The notes beneath the pieces were generated by a model. That model did no database searches. It was not told the DNA's origin and saw only the letters and a program-made list of their open reading frames with translations. Shown here one piece after another: positions 24,431-38,237 of a stretch of 64,000 bases of DNA; position 1 is the stretch's first letter; the number at the start of each line of letters is the position of its first letter. Position numbers and translations under genes: made by a program. The stretch covers positions 18,318,907 through 18,382,906 of the forward strand of contig NC_064756.1 in NCBI RefSeq assembly GCF_011397635.1, written 5' to 3'. This stretch comes from Epinephelus fuscoguttatus. Lineage: Eukaryota; Chordata; Actinopteri; Perciformes; Serranidae.

Positions 24431-27400
24431 GTATGTTTATCATTAAAACACATTTTATCTGATACTCCCACCCCCACAGGTGTTGTGAAATGGTGCAGTC
24501 CATCTGACAGATGGGGTCAGATGCGCATCTATGCTAAGAATATACAAGCGTGACTAACTTGCCATTTTTCAAAATGGTGTATTTAAATATTTCTGCACAA
24601 ACAGTCTTCCTGTGACAATCTCTGCTTTTCAAAATAAGGTCTTAAGACAGAGTGGATACAAAAGAAATTGTGAGGGAACTATTGTCCCTGTGCACTGACA
24701 ACAGTTACAGTCAGGTTTAGCTTTTCATGGAGCTCTTTTCCCGAAATGTCATCAAAGTTTACATCTCTCTGCAAATAGTGAACACTTATCTTTCTTATCA
24801 CTTCAGCTTCTCTTGAGAGCACGAGACAGTGCGAAGACTTGTTCCCACAAGTGAGATGGAAATCTACAATTTAGCCTCACATCAAACAGCTCTTTTCAGT
24901 GCTCACCATTTATTTAAAAAAAGTGGAGAGTAGTTTTGTGAATGAAATCTGTACAGACAGGATGAAATGTTTTCTGTACCTGAGCTCAGCTTCTTAAATT
25001 ACAGAGAGTAGATTTTTCCACGGGCTAAAACAGTAGTTAATGAAATCCTCTGTGTTTGTTCGACAAATAGAGATAACATGTTGAAGTGTTGTTTTTGCAC
25101 CACAGAAGCATGTTTGTGTGTGTGCGAATGGGATAGTTTTATTATAGTGCGCTTGCATGTGTGCTGACTTTTATATAGAGCTTTGTATGTGTGTATGGGT
25201 TGTGAAAAATAATTTAAGGTGTTGTCAGCATAAGGAATTAATTTACATCCACTGTTAATGATGCTGGTGATGTAAGGGAAAATACCAGCCTCCAAAAACA
25301 CCTACTCTCACACGCATTTACACAGCTTGGATCACTCCATGTTCTGGTTTTGTCGCCCTTGGTTCTTTTAGGGTTGTTTTGTAACCAGAGATGGTTTGTG
25401 GTTGGCTTCTGGTGGGTTAAAATAATGGCAGTGTCCTTGTCTTATGGAGAAAAAACAAGAATTAGTGAAGTTTTGGCTTGCTTGTAATCAAGCAGACCTT
25501 AAAAATGGAGGTTTTGCAAAACAGGACTGAATGACATCTAAAAGCGTCATGGTTGGTCAGTGAAATTCAGTCTGGTTTTCATGTCTGCCTCTTATGTAAT
25601 TTGGCTTTAGAGAGGGACAGACATGTGAACATACTGGTTGGAAACTAATTTCAGTGGGCCCTGAGTCTAAAGCGTGTGTGAATTTATGACCGAACCACAA
25701 GATGTGGCATCTGTTTCTAATGAACAAAAGGAAAGGAAACATTTCTGGCGATCACCAGAGTTCCCTTTGTATGCATTTGTATTCATGGTGGTTGTAAATT
25801 ATAATGTTGTATTGTGGGATCTCCGGTTGCTGCAGTGGTCTGACTCTGGCTGTAAACAAGCTGAACACCTTACTGCGTCTGTCTGTCTTGCCTGTTCGTC
25901 TCCTCGGCCTCTCTCTGCACTCCCTCTGGTCAATTCAACCTCTCCCGTTCCACCTTGGTGATATCTGACAGCCGGCATGCTGCAGAGACACAAGAGAGGC
26001 CCGTTAGGTTTCTGCCGGTGTACAGTTCCACTGGAAAACATGACGACTGACCATCACGTCAACCGACAGAGAGGAGGAATGACGGACTCAAAGAGACAGT
26101 GAGTCTGAAGAAGCGACAACAGCCCAGTTATCAGACACGCTCCCCATAATGAGACATTGTCTAAACACTAACGTAGAAAGTGTTGGCGTAAATCAGCCTT
26201 TCATTTGCCGATAATGGGCACCTCTATTATGTCAAACAGAGGGTATGGTTGTCCCAATCACGTCGTTGTCATGCACGTGCACATTATCCCTTGGTCCACG
26301 AAATGTCTGATGGATAATGGAGTGTAATTACCTTAAACCTTTTTTTTGCCGGCTCAGTTCTTTTCTGTTGTATTTTACTCCATGGGCCGTTAGATAAGGA
26401 GGTGTTCCCCAAGGCTGGACAAGCTACATGATCTAGTGGGCTTAATAGGTAGCCATTATCGGCGTGGGAACTTGGTGGTTGGCTTTTTTTTTTTTTTGTC
26501 AGGTCTTTGTACTTCATGACGGAGAGGGAAATGCACGTCTTTTGAAGTGCTGTTGAAAGGGTTTCATCAGCCATTTTTGAAGCACCAAAGGGCCATCCAG
26601 CATCTTTTATCAAACTGAGATACTCAAGGCTAATGCAAGGATAAATCTCAGTATTATGGACAAACTCATAAAGAATCAATAGAGTGTAAAGTCACTGCTC
26701 CATAAAAATCATGTCTCTCCAAAAGGTCTTTGCTGTGAGGTCAGAATTCTTCAGGAAAAACAATGTTTCAAGCTTGGTGACGATGCATCTCTGAGATAAT
26801 CTAATGGCTTTTTAAAGGGTTTTATGAGCCTAAAACAAAGCAGGATTTCTCAACCTGTATCAGAGAAAATAATCCAAAGCTTCTATATCCTTCTCTGACG
26901 TTGCGTCACCACACCTGCAGAGCATATGACAAAGAGGTTTAAACTCAGTAGTTGGTTAGAAAAAGGTGGTGAATCTGTGCACTGTCATCATTATTCATAC
27001 CAGCCAAATATTACACAGCAAGTCAGAGGTGTTTACCTCTGTGTGGCAGAAAACTGTAAACCTGGTCTGGTCTATGGTCAGGCTCAACCATGTCAAAATG
27101 AAGTTAAAGAACCCCTTAACTACTTCCTCAAATGCCCTTTGGTTAGGGTTGAGCAAGTAAAAGTACTTGATCAACATTCAGGAAAGGTTAAGGTCATGTT
27201 CTTTGATGAGTTTGTCCAAGTATTCACTTCGCAGCAGACGTCCAATATGAGAGCAAATTGAGGCTGTCAACGTGTTGCGTAATGCCAGCGTTGCTGCTTC
27301 ACTGTTAAGTTCGCAAATACTGCTGCTTCTAAACATAGAATTTTATAAGCCCTGCTCCCGCCCCAGCATCTGCCTATAGCCTCCACGTTTCCTTGGGGCA

Positions 27401-28435
27401 AAGTTTATTACTGTCACTCTGCAGTCTCTGCTGTATTAACCTCAGTGCAAATTTGTAGGTGTTGCTGTGTTCACGTAACACATCTGGGCCGGCTTACTGA
27501 ACTTTCCTGTTGTTCAGAAGAGTCTTTGAATAGAGAGGCTTTAAATTAGTTGTTTACAGCTAGCCTAATGTCAGGGCCCATGTTTCTTTGTAGTCATTAA
27601 GGCACAGTCCAGATGTAACTAACTCAACCGCCATTTGTTTTGTTTTTTGGTTTCTGATTTTTCCCCCCCCACAAAATAAAATGATAGTGTGCCTGAGAAC
27701 CCAATGAAATTAACTGGAGACTGCAACAGGAAGGAGCAATTGCTTTAAACCCATTGACATTAAATGTAATGCAACTGTAATTTGAACTAATTTGGGCTTA
27801 TTTAGAGTACCAGACCACTAGTATTTTACAACTTGGCATGCTATAGGGGGAAATAATAACAAGAACATAACAATATCATGTAAACATGACAGGCAAGGCT
27901 GCCCTATTACTGTTTTGTGTGTCATATATGTATATATTTTGTCATGTTGTTTTGTGTTTGCTACTAGCACACATCTACTTTGCAGTCTGATATCAATCAA
28001 AATGCATGGAGTCTATTGTTGTGTGCATCAAAATCTGATTGTCAGGAGGTTTTCCTTGTGTCAGAATGCACAAGCGACATTTTGATTTACATCACAATAA
28101 ATTGTGAAGAATGACAGAATGAGGATGACAAGAAGGAGGAAGAAAAGATGAAAATGTGGAGGAGGAGAAGATGGAGAAATTGTAACAGCAATCAATGTTG
28201 AGGCCTTTGTTGCATCTTATCCCCCGTTTCTCTCCCATGTTTCCTATTTTCTGTCCACAAATGTTGTATGATAGCAAAATGCTATAAAAAAACCCAACTC
28301 TGTCTGCTACAAAGCGATCACTTTTTTTTTAACGAAGACCTTATTTTAAAGATGAGGAGAGACCACTGCTTACCTTGATTAGGCTAATTTGAAGTGGTGG
28401 AGGATGAAAAGAGAGATGTTAACTATCGACTAAGC

Positions 28436-29470
28436 CAGTGGTTCTCAACCTTTTTCGTGCCATGGACCCCTGATTTGATACACATTAGGTTACAGACTCC
28501 TATTTCATAAATTAATTTCAGGTACTGAAAAGATTTTGATTATTAGATATGATTAAGACAAGAATTCTGTAGTTGTCAGTTTATAGTTTAGGAGATAACT
28601 CTGGAGGAAGTGAATGCTATGATCAGAATAGTCATTGTTGTGACTCTAAGGGTGCTTTCAGACCTAGAGTTCACTTGCTTTGGTTCGAATGAGTCACTAA
28701 TTTTGTTACAAATTGCCTAGAGTTCATGTTCTCACAGCAGTATTTACAAGCGGACCAGATAAAATGGCTCACGTGAGAAAGCTGCCCTTGATTGGTCAGA
28801 ATTATCCAGGAAGTAAACAACATGTTGAAGAAGAGTACACTTGCAAGATAAATGTGACACTTTCTAATGTCACAATGGAGGGACAACTACGCAGGTTGAT
28901 TTTAGCGCTGCTCATTGTGGACTATATTGCTGTCATTGTTCATTTTAGTCAAATCATACAGTTTGAAAACGAGGCGCAGCTCCAACTAGAAAACAATGTT
29001 TTGATGCATTGGATGTGCTGAATGTGCATATTAAGGCAGTACAGGAGGAGGTGCACATTAATAATCCTCCAGGACTGTAACATGCTCATGTTTAACCCAA
29101 ACAATGTGTCATGTGACTGCAGTTGGTTCGGATCCAGGTCGGAACACGTTCTGACCACAAATGAACCGCACCAGAGTTCGTTTGTAACCAGTCCGAGACC
29201 ACCTCTACATGAAGGTTTCGGTCTGGTTGTTTTGGCGCGCACCTAAGTGCGATTGCTGTGTTCACACCTGCCCAAATGAACCACACTTAGGGGGCAAACA
29301 AACTTGAGTTCGATTGAACCAAACAGAGCAGGTGTGAAAGCACCCTAACTCACATTGGACTCACTTCTAAAGTGAATTAAATAATGAAAATAAACTGTTC
29401 TTCATTTTTCTGTGGACCCCCTAGAACTCCCTCAAGAACTCCTGCTGGTCCTTGGATTACCACGACTGGA
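28436..29470. mobile_element. hAT-like element split by a Harbinger-type MITE
   Basis: The left part (28,436-28,646) starts CAGTGGTTCTCAACCTTTTT and contains GATTTTGATTATTAGA and AAGACAAGAATT. The right part (29,349-29,470) contains CACTTCTAAAGTGAATTAAA and TTTTCTGTGGACCCC. Both match the element at 10,331-10,551 in the same order. The break is exactly the MITE at 28,650-29,345. Confidence 0.7.
28650..29345. mobile_element. PIF/Harbinger-type MITE, ~696 bp
   Basis: Inverted termini GGGTGCTTTCAGACCT and AGGTGTGAAAGCACCC are each flanked by TAA (28,647-28,649 and 29,346-29,348), the 3-bp target site of the PIF/Harbinger superfamily. The inner inverted arms contain GGTTCGAATGAG and TCGATTGAACCAAA blocks. 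The plus-strand frame at 28,713-29,021 is not a recognisable protein. Confidence 0.82.
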
Positions 29471-31332
29471 CTAAACCAGAGTTTTAATGTCTACAAGGCC
29501 AGTGTAGCATTTTAGCTACATTTTTATGAAACAATCTTGCTCTGCCTAGATAGAAAACAAACCTGAGATCTCAATTACAGGAGTTAATGTGAGAATTCAA
29601 GTTATAAAGTTGTTGACTTAGCAGGTGGCTCATTGCTTACTGTTTTATGATCAGAAATTGTTCACAGAGTTTCACATATGAATGATCAGTAAGCATGACT
29701 GACATGTATTTTTGAGCCAGTAAACTTTACACTAAAATACATTGTGAAAATAAGATCATTACAGTCTCATTTCTGACCAGAGTCACGTGCGCTTGACAAA
29801 CACGACTCTTTGTTTGGAAACCAACAACGCTACGGCTTGAACCCACTTCACCCTTGATCTCTCCTGCCGCTCAGTCACCTCACACTGAAAGGCGAGGAGT
29901 TCCACTCATTCTTGTGTTTCCTCTTTTGTGGTTCCTTCCTTCCTTCACAGCTTCATCCAGTAGGATTTCTCAGCTCAGCTGCTGCATGACATCAAGGAGC
30001 CAGAAAAAGCTCTCCAACAGATGAGCTGCGACTCCGCTCCTCGCCCCAAAAACCACCACAGAATAGAATAATGTCCGTGTTTTTGTCATGCCTTCACCAT
30101 CACTTCTTTATTATGGCTATTTTTAGGTCCCCTGAACAAAACAGAAAATGTGACTGGTCATCTGATGTTGTCGCGACTTGTTATTGGAATGTGTCAAACA
30201 ACAGCACCTAGGGTTTTGAGTAATTACTGTTTTACAGTTTTGGAAAAGTCGTCACAATCTTCTCCTTTTCCTTTGAGGTGTTTTCAAATTCTTAGCCTGT
30301 TTTTGTTGTTTTACATAAAATCATGAAAGTATCGTGGGTGTCGGTGTCTTTCAGCTTCTTTGTTGTGTATGCCGAGATATTCTGAGAGGTGTTAATATTC
30401 TTTTATATCCTGGTCTTTTTTACGCATGTGTCTGCTCCCCCTCTCTATATTTGTCTTTCTTATTTTCTTTTTTCTCCTTTCTTAATTGTCTCTCCAACCC
30501 ATGCATCCATGCACTCTTCAAGCCAAAGCACATGTCCGACAGAGGCGTGAAACAAGCCCATTTTGAAAAAGGAAACGTGAACAATAAATTGCAATTACAG
30601 GATTGACGGTTCAAGAGTTGAGAGAGGAGGAAAGAGCACGTGGACGAAAAGTCTGAGAATTTGTAGTCTCAGACCAAATTACCGTTTTCATTTTTAGGTG
30701 CATCTGTGTTAGAAGATGTTTCAGGTCTAATGTTGACTATGTCAAGATTGCCTGTTCCATTAAGAACATGTCCAAGCCATGACATCAACATCACTCACTG
30801 GATAGAGATCAGCGCTCAGACTCAATCAGAAACGTAAATTCGGCTTCACACAGCTGAGTAGTTTTGTGATTTTGCCATGACGTCAGACGAAAGGCTTTCT
30901 GGACATCTCAAGAGAGAGCAATGAAAGGGCAAAGAGATGCTGCTGTAAAGTTATAAACTGTGTTGAGATTATAGGCAGGTGAATAAGGAGTCAAAGATTT
31001 CCTAATACAATGTTTTGACATTTTGGGAACTATTCACTTCAGGCTCCCAGAAACACAGCTCAGCCTTCCTTGCAATGTTTCCCAGTGGCCACTTGCGGTA
31101 TTGCAGCGAATAAATCCCATCCGCGCCAAAAAGCATTTTCCCCATAGACCACAATTATAAAAGAGACGTCTGTAAAACTGTTGACAGGACACCTCGAACT
31201 GCTTACAAGGTAAATTATGAATCTTTCTATTCTGAGTTTTCGAACCATGGTGGTTATGAATATGTCAAACTTTCAAGCTGAGAAAAGCGATTTAAAAATC
31301 TGTGATGCTGCAGTAAACAAGTGATCAAGTAG

Positions 31333-31400
31333 GTAAAATTTATTTATATAGCACTTTTTACAGACATAGGTCACAAAGTGACATAGAGACAACGTGACGA
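31333..31400 (+). repeat. Short SINE/LINE tail-like fragment
   Basis: ATTTATTTATATAGCACTTT followed by GGTCACAAAGTGACAT resembles the 3' tail shared by several fish SINE and LINE families. No head is visible. Confidence 0.4.
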
Positions 31401-31539
31401 TGTGAGCCAAGTGCACAACTGCACATATTCAATAGGCTGGAGACATTTCTTTGCATATGCACCAGGATAGCAGGTGCCATCTTGGGGTCCGGTGTCTAGA
31501 TATAATTATAAAGCTGTGATTCACTTTCTTGCTGAGAGA

Positions 31540-31905
31540 TGAATGAAAAGATCAATGCCACTCTCAAATCTAAAGTTACAGCTAGCAGCTAGCTCAGTCT
31601 AGCTTAGCACAAAGACTGGAAACAAGAAACAGTTAGCCTGGCTCTGTCTAAAGGGAGTAAAATCTACCTGCAGCACCTCTACAGCTTGTTTGTTAAGGCT
31701 TTGGAGGTGGATTTTGTTACCATTGAACAGAATGAATCTAGCTGTTTCACCATGTTCAGTCTTGCTAGTCTATGCTAAGCTACGCTAAGCTAACTGGCTA
31801 CTGGCTGCAGCTTCATATTTCCACAAATATGAAGCTGGTATCAGTCTTATCATCAAACAAAAATGTGCATTTCTGTGTTGAAATTCACATGTGGAACTAC
31901 TCCTT
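31540..31905. mobile_element. AGCTTAGC-family MITE, copy 2
   Basis: The left arm has GCTAGCTCAGTCTAGCTTAG and AAGACTGGAAACAAG; the right arm has ATGCTAAGCTACGCTAAGCT and GGCTGCAGCTTCATATTT. No hAT-like insertion is seen in this copy. Confidence 0.65.
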
Positions 31906-33458
31906 TAAAAGATGATGGAGAATTCTGCACTGCTGTTGGCACGTCATGGACGCACTGAAGGAAGAGAGGGATGGGTTTTTGAAGGCGGACAAAGCCACGC
32001 GTGGACACAGGGGCGGTCATGTGCCATGTAGGTCCAGTGGAAGTTCCACGTGTGGCGGTCGCCTCTGTTGTGGTTTTGTGGTGAAAACCTCAGACAAACT
32101 GGACTTAAATGCAAATGCATCACACGCAGACAATGCTGGCGTGAATCGGGCTGACTTCTGAGAGCAGTGGTCAGGCAGCTGGCACGTTTTTAATAGCCTT
32201 CCTGGACACGCTTTCACATGCATTCTGTATTTGAAGCACATTTTCACTGCATGTGTCACTGCTGCTTACACTCACTGCTTTTTACTGCAAGCAGGGGGAA
32301 TGGTTGACAAATTGCTGTTGCATTTAGTGATTTCTCTTAAACCAAAAACCTTTGTATTGACTGGAATCACATGAGGAAAGACTTTATAATGGTGCATTAT
32401 GGAAAAATGACTTTTGGCAGATGTTTTTGTGCCTCTTTCTGGAATGGGCAAGCCTTTTCAAACATGAGCTCAGTCTGCTGTATGCAGTGATTTGGGATTA
32501 CATGCATTCATCACACTATAAATCAGTTTCACCTTGCTCTGCTGAAGTTCAGTTGTTTCGGTCACTGCACTTCTGGAGGTCAAGCGAGTCCCGCTGCGGA
32601 AAACCGACATTCCTCAACCCCTCTAACCCCGTCCAATTTGTTACTTGACACTTTCCCAAAAAAGAGGTACTTAATTGCAGGTCCCATTTTTGTTTTGCTC
32701 TCTCTATCATTGTCGTTTTATTGATCATTTTTTTTCATTTTTCTCTCTGCTGTGTGTGCTCGTGTGTTGCACATGTTTGCACGAGTGTGCTATATCTTGG
32801 TGCGCATGTGTGACTTGTAATTAGCCCGTTGCTCTGGTCTGTATGGCATTTTAACAAATACTTCTATATTTATCATTGTATCAGGCTGAAGTTATAGCAG
32901 TTTCACTCACCGCCACTTTCTCGTCTTTCCATCCTTGCCTCCCTCGTCTCCTATTCCTCCACAGCTCTATCGGTCCCTCAGCCCTGAGTGTTGTTTTTTC
33001 AAACTAGTGGTTTTTCCGTCCGAGCTTTATCTTTCTCTTCCTCCCTGAAATTATCCTTCAGTAGCCTGTCATTGGCACGAGGGCCTCGCTGGACCAAAAT
33101 CATAAACTCATTACATTTTTTATTTTCTTGTTTGTGTAAGGCACAGCTTGGTGTTGGCTGGATGTTACGGCATTCCAGATGTGTGTGTGTGTCTGTGTGT
33201 GTGTCTTAATGCACAGATAATGTGTAAGACACATCAGCACACACTTACTGCCCACTTACACTGTGGATATGCTGCACAGGTGAACGTGCCGTGTGTCTTC
33301 TCTGTGCTGACCACACAGAGGAAGAGAATGAACGGTTCTGAGTGGAGAAGTGTTGATTTGCTTCCTAACTAATGTTTAAAACATTATGTTTTGCTGCGTG
33401 GTCAAAGGTGAAGAGGTCTATTAAAGTGGCCTCACCCCTCACACACAACAACATACAT

Positions 33459-33459
<1 letters not shown>

Positions 33460-33534
<75 letters not shown>
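33460..33534 (+). repeat. (CA)~37 microsatellite
   Basis: The longest dinucleotide tract in the window, 75 uninterrupted bases. Confidence 0.97.
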
Positions 33535-33537
<3 letters not shown>

Positions 33538-35837
33538 CTGTTTTAGCTGTGATAGAAGGGGCATGTCCTAAGGACGTCAGGGGTGTGTCTGTGGTCAGAG
33601 TGACAGTATAAGACACAGGCAGGTACATTGAATTCTACATTCAGCTACACTAGACTTTCAAGTTTGGTGTCACTTCTCAGACTTCTGGAGTTGCACTTTA
33701 GTGTTAACTCTGTTTTAGGTTTAGGTTTTTAATCTTAATTTTGTAGTTGTAAAGTCCAGTATTCTATTTAATGTCACTTGTCCAAGTAGCACCATAAACG
33801 ACTTTTGTCAAGTGTTGCTCTTAGACAGCTGTAAGAAAGTTAGACTTGAGTTTGGTCCTGACTCAGCATTTCTAGCAGCCTATACAGCATCATTGCTGAG
33901 TTGCCACGGCAACTGTGTCAATCAGCTGCAAGTCTGAGGTAAGTATGCCGCTCTGCTTTTCTCCTCTCGCTCTGATTTTATTGCTCTGTCTTGTATTCCA
34001 GCTTTCTTCATCTCTATCTTTCTCCATCTCCTCCTCCACTTTTACATCTTTTCTTCCTTCTCTTGTCATCCTCATTCTGTCATTCTGTTTTTGTTCCTCA
34101 CTTCTTTCTTTCTTTGACATATTCCAAATACATCTAATGTTTTGGCTTTGGTCAGTGGCTGTTTTACAAGCCGATTTGGGTTCAGTCAGTCTGTCAGCTA
34201 CATTTTCTTCTCTTGAGTTAAAAGTAAAAAGAAAAGAGAAAAAGAAAAAACATCTTTGGCATATTCGCTGTCAGATATAGTCATATTCACAGGGGCTGAA
34301 GTCATGCAGTGTGATACGTGCTAAGAATGTAGAATTATGTTGTGTGAGTCTCTCATGTCTATAATTTTGAAAGTGAAATCTCCACCACAAATAACCTGCT
34401 GCATGCCGGGTGCCCTCTGATAATACTGGTCCTGTGTGAATTCACAGTCCTGTAATTGCAGTCACAAATAAGAGCGCAGGGTGCGACAAAATGCGTCCAA
34501 CAAACTGTTTTATTGTGTGAGTTGCTTTCTTAATAGGATACTGTGGGGCATACAGTGAAAGAAGTGATTGCTGAAGATTATTATTTGTGTCGCAGCAGTT
34601 TTACAAATTGTTATGACATGATTCTTTAATAGGATTCTGGATATTCAGTGTTGGTTTTGATCAGTCAGACACACTGCACGTTGAGCTGTCACAGGAATTG
34701 AACCTTTAGTCCTCTGCATATTTGGTGGCCACCCTGCTGACCGCCCTGCTCTGCTGTCTTTGTACAGCAATGTCACAAAATATCTTCATGCTACTATGCA
34801 GTTTGGGCATTTTACATTAAGCAGTGTAAAGTCAAATGTGAGGGTGAGCCAGTTTAAGTGCCAGGATGCTATATTTGGAGCCAAGAATTTCTCATTGATA
34901 AGTGACCTCGGATTGGATTTCATTTTAGTCCATGAAGTTATATAGAAGCTTTAGTATAGGGCAGTAACAAATGCCTTGCTGACCACTTGTTCTGTGTGCA
35001 TATAGATACATATGTATGCAGTATGCACTGTAGGGATTTATGCTATTTTAAATAAGCTGTCGACAAATATTTTCCGTCTGCAAATTGCTAACTTTAGAGA
35101 TGACACCATTGTTTTGCTGTTATACCATCTAAACACATGCCCCATAAGTGAAGAGTTAAAAAAGGGGTTTGACTTTTTATTTACTTCCAGTATCCTAAAA
35201 AAACCACTGCAAAATAAAGCAGCACAATCATCCTCAAGACTGTTTTTCTACCTCACCTAAATCTCCGGAAATGCTCACCCCAAGGCAGCTATCATCAAGC
35301 ATTGAGGAAAGTCAGCATGTGTCTGCAAATGAATATGTTGCGGCATGAATAACTGCTTTAAAAGGTGTATTTGAGAACCTAAGGCCTAAAGATAGCCAGA
35401 GAAAAGCCCTGGTTCATTCACTCCTGTCCATAAAAAGAAGCTGATTCATGATAAATGTTATTTACAGGTATTGTCCAACTGCTCCTTACCTCCCTGTCAC
35501 TCGAGTCACTGCGCTCCGGATAAGTCGCAAAGAGTGACTCAGGTGTTTTTCGCCATGTGACGTGTGGTTTTGTGTGAGTGTGCATGCCTGTGTGCTGGAT
35601 GTATGTAGAGGTGTTGTAAAGCTGTGTTGTGATATGTCATGCTGTTATGTGTCATCTATATGTGAGTTGGCACTTAAACGGTCCATAAATTGTGTTTGCA
35701 AAAAGGGCTCAGTTGTCTTGACTAAGGTGACATACTTCATCTTTATTATCCACTTAAAAACCCATGTGACCGTGTTCTAAAATGTGATTATCCCCGTTTT
35801 CTGACATGTTTCTGTGCCCTCTCTGCTTTCAGATCAT

Positions 35838-35910
35838 ATGAACATAGAAGAATACATTGAAGAAGATGAGGAACCACCTTTGCTGCTCCGCTCTCGTCCT
35901 TCTCACGGTA
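35838..35910 (+). promoter_or_regulatory. Upstream out-of-frame ATG overlapping the relt start
   Basis: The ATG at 35,838-35,840 lies in the same exon as the relt ATG (35,866), in a different frame. Its frame stays open through the splice site into the next exon. It could lower translation from the relt start. The call rests on position only. Confidence 0.4.
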
Positions 35911-38185
35911 AATATTCACATTTGTGTGTATGTTGATGTACCGTATAGACCAGGTGGCATGTAGGTGAAGATTTAGTAAGTGAGTGCAAACCTCCACTGA
36001 CTCATGAGCTTGTGTGTCTTCCAGGTGTTTGGCTGTGGTGGGACTGCAGCAGTGCAGTGTCGGTGGGGGGAAGGGTGTGTGTGTCTGCAATGCCCTGCAG
36101 GCCAGGAGCCCTCCAAGGTGAGACTACAAACTGAAATAAAAGCTATTAATAACAACTTAACCTGCTCTGAGGGACGTTTTTGGTACAGTATAGTACTTTT
36201 TGTCCCCTTAGAGATCACAAACTGTCCCGCCATGTTACGTAATTATACCCCCCTACCTGCTTTAAATGCACTTTTTTCCAGCAAGGTGCATTTTTTTCCT
36301 TATTCTGTATGATATAGAGCTTAAAAAATAAAGGGTAGAGAGTGCAAATGACTTAGAGCCAAATGTCGAATGTATGTATGAATTTTCATGTACATATTTG
36401 TGGTGATTCACTGTGAACAAGTGCCTCAATTTAAAACCTCTGGCCTGGGATCTTGAGTTAAATTTCTTCTCTTACCTTTTAAGTGATGTTTCGGGTCACC
36501 ACAGTCATAAACCAAGTTATTTGCTTACATAAATCGCTGTTTAATGATGGAAAACATGCATGACATTGCTTTTTAACCAAAGGGGGATTTTTGTCGAGGT
36601 GTGTCATGTTTCTCTTTAGTTGCAGGTTGTATTTATGAAGTTATAGTAGATCACATGCTGTTACTGGCACAACAAAACTACCATTCATCACTTAGATATT
36701 TGTGTTTACCTTTGCTGAAGCTATTTAGGTTCATAGTAACTTCATCCTACAAATATATTTAACATACAAGGACAGAGGTTCTCAGGGACCTCAAGGATAA
36801 ACTACTGTAAGACACAACCAGCATAGAAAATTTTGTGATATTATTATTGTTATTTGGGGAAAAAAAGGAAAATATGTACTTTTCTTTAATACAAATTGCA
36901 GTTTTTTCAAAATGCAATCTGCATTAGTACTGTTATTACATTTAGTTTTCAGTAATTTCAAGTAAACATCATTGCATGTTGTGTTTACATGCCAAAACCA
37001 ACCAGAGGGCTTTTGAGCCCAATATAAAATCCTTAAAATAAACCGACAGTCCTTCAAATTGTTTTGTCTTTCAGTACAAAAGTAGACAGAGACCTTGGTC
37101 TCAGTAAGACCCCCTGTCAAAATAAGGGTTTGCCAATGAAGGGTGTTTACACAGAGCTATGAACAACACCCGCTACAGGCAGTTATAGCACAAGATCTGG
37201 GTCATGCTATGTATACTAGCATGTGACAGGAGGTCTGTGTTTGGGAGCGAAGGCAACACTTTTTTTTGAGTGGCATTTTCAGTCGAGTGATGGATGTCCA
37301 CTGCATAGGGTGGAGTTTATCTTGAATTGATCAATTGAATTCAATAGTCATAAAACATTCCATTATGACACCATGTAAAGTATTTAGGGTTGCTGACAGA
37401 GTGCATGAGGAACTCTGTGTCTGCTGCATCTGTGTCTGACCTGAAGTGGCTGATAAGTGCCTTTACCTCCCCCTGATAGTGTGTTATACTCTATTTTCGG
37501 ACCAATGGCAAACATCAACTCAGTAATTTGTTTCATCCATTAAAACTTCATAGGTGGAATTGGGTGCTTTTGACCAGGGTTACTTTTAAAAAGCAGCTAA
37601 AACAGAAACAGAAAACAAGGAACAAATTGATTGACAAAGTCATAGAGATTTTGAATGACAGAATAAAGCATCTGTGAGATATGACAAAAGTATACCCTTG
37701 GGGTCTGCAGGTACCTCAGTAGGATGAGGGATAGAGAAGATCTTACAATTCCAGTTACTGCAGACACTAACCCTCTGAAAACATCAGTGGGATGCTTCCG
37801 TTTCTGATTTTGCAGCCTCTTTTGCCTGAATTTAGAAGTTTATTTCTCTCTTGCCAGGCTTGTGGGCAGATCCAAAGTCCAACAGAGGAAGTGCAATGTC
37901 AGTTGTGCCCAACTGGAAGCTTTTCAGACGCATTTGACTCTGAGGTTTGCCGCCCGCACGCCTCCTGCGAGATCCTCGGCCGCACGGTTGCAACCCCTGG
38001 CACTGCCACTTCAGATGCTGTCTGCGGGGACTGTCTGCCTGGGTGAGGCCCACCTGTCCACTTATTAATCCACAGTGAAACTGTAGGCTGGACATTCAAA
38101 GTGCTGTGCTCGAACATGCACCTCATGCACTTTTTTTTTGGTTCTAAATAAAGTCCTGCGATTTTCACTGTGTCGAGAGAACAGG

Positions 38186-38237
<52 letters not shown>

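Larger units (their letters stand above)
16693..35832 (+). other. relt: Probable relt intron 1 (~19 kb), repeat-rich
   Basis: Apart from the repeats listed separately (LINE stub at 18.65 kb, MITEs at 21.1, 28.4 and 31.5 kb, microsatellites), I find no exon, RNA gene or intact transposon open reading frame. Short frames over the interval lack splice support or family resemblance. The stretches 22.0-24.3, 24.45-28.4, 29.5-31.3 and 32.0-35.8 kb are unremarkable AT-rich sequence to my reading. Confidence 0.5.

Noticed and set aside
26284-26679. 131-codon minus-strand frame
   Set aside because: It has poly-Lys from a T-run, no recognisable domain and no splicing context.
28713-29021. 102-codon frame with possible membrane segment
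   Set aside because: It lies wholly inside the Harbinger-type MITE and matches no transposase or host protein known to me.
33365-33628. Frames on both strands over the long CA tract
   Set aside because: They are low-complexity (HT)n and (CV)n translations of the microsatellite. The same applies at 5,428, 16,284, 38,065, 43,311 and 62,938.
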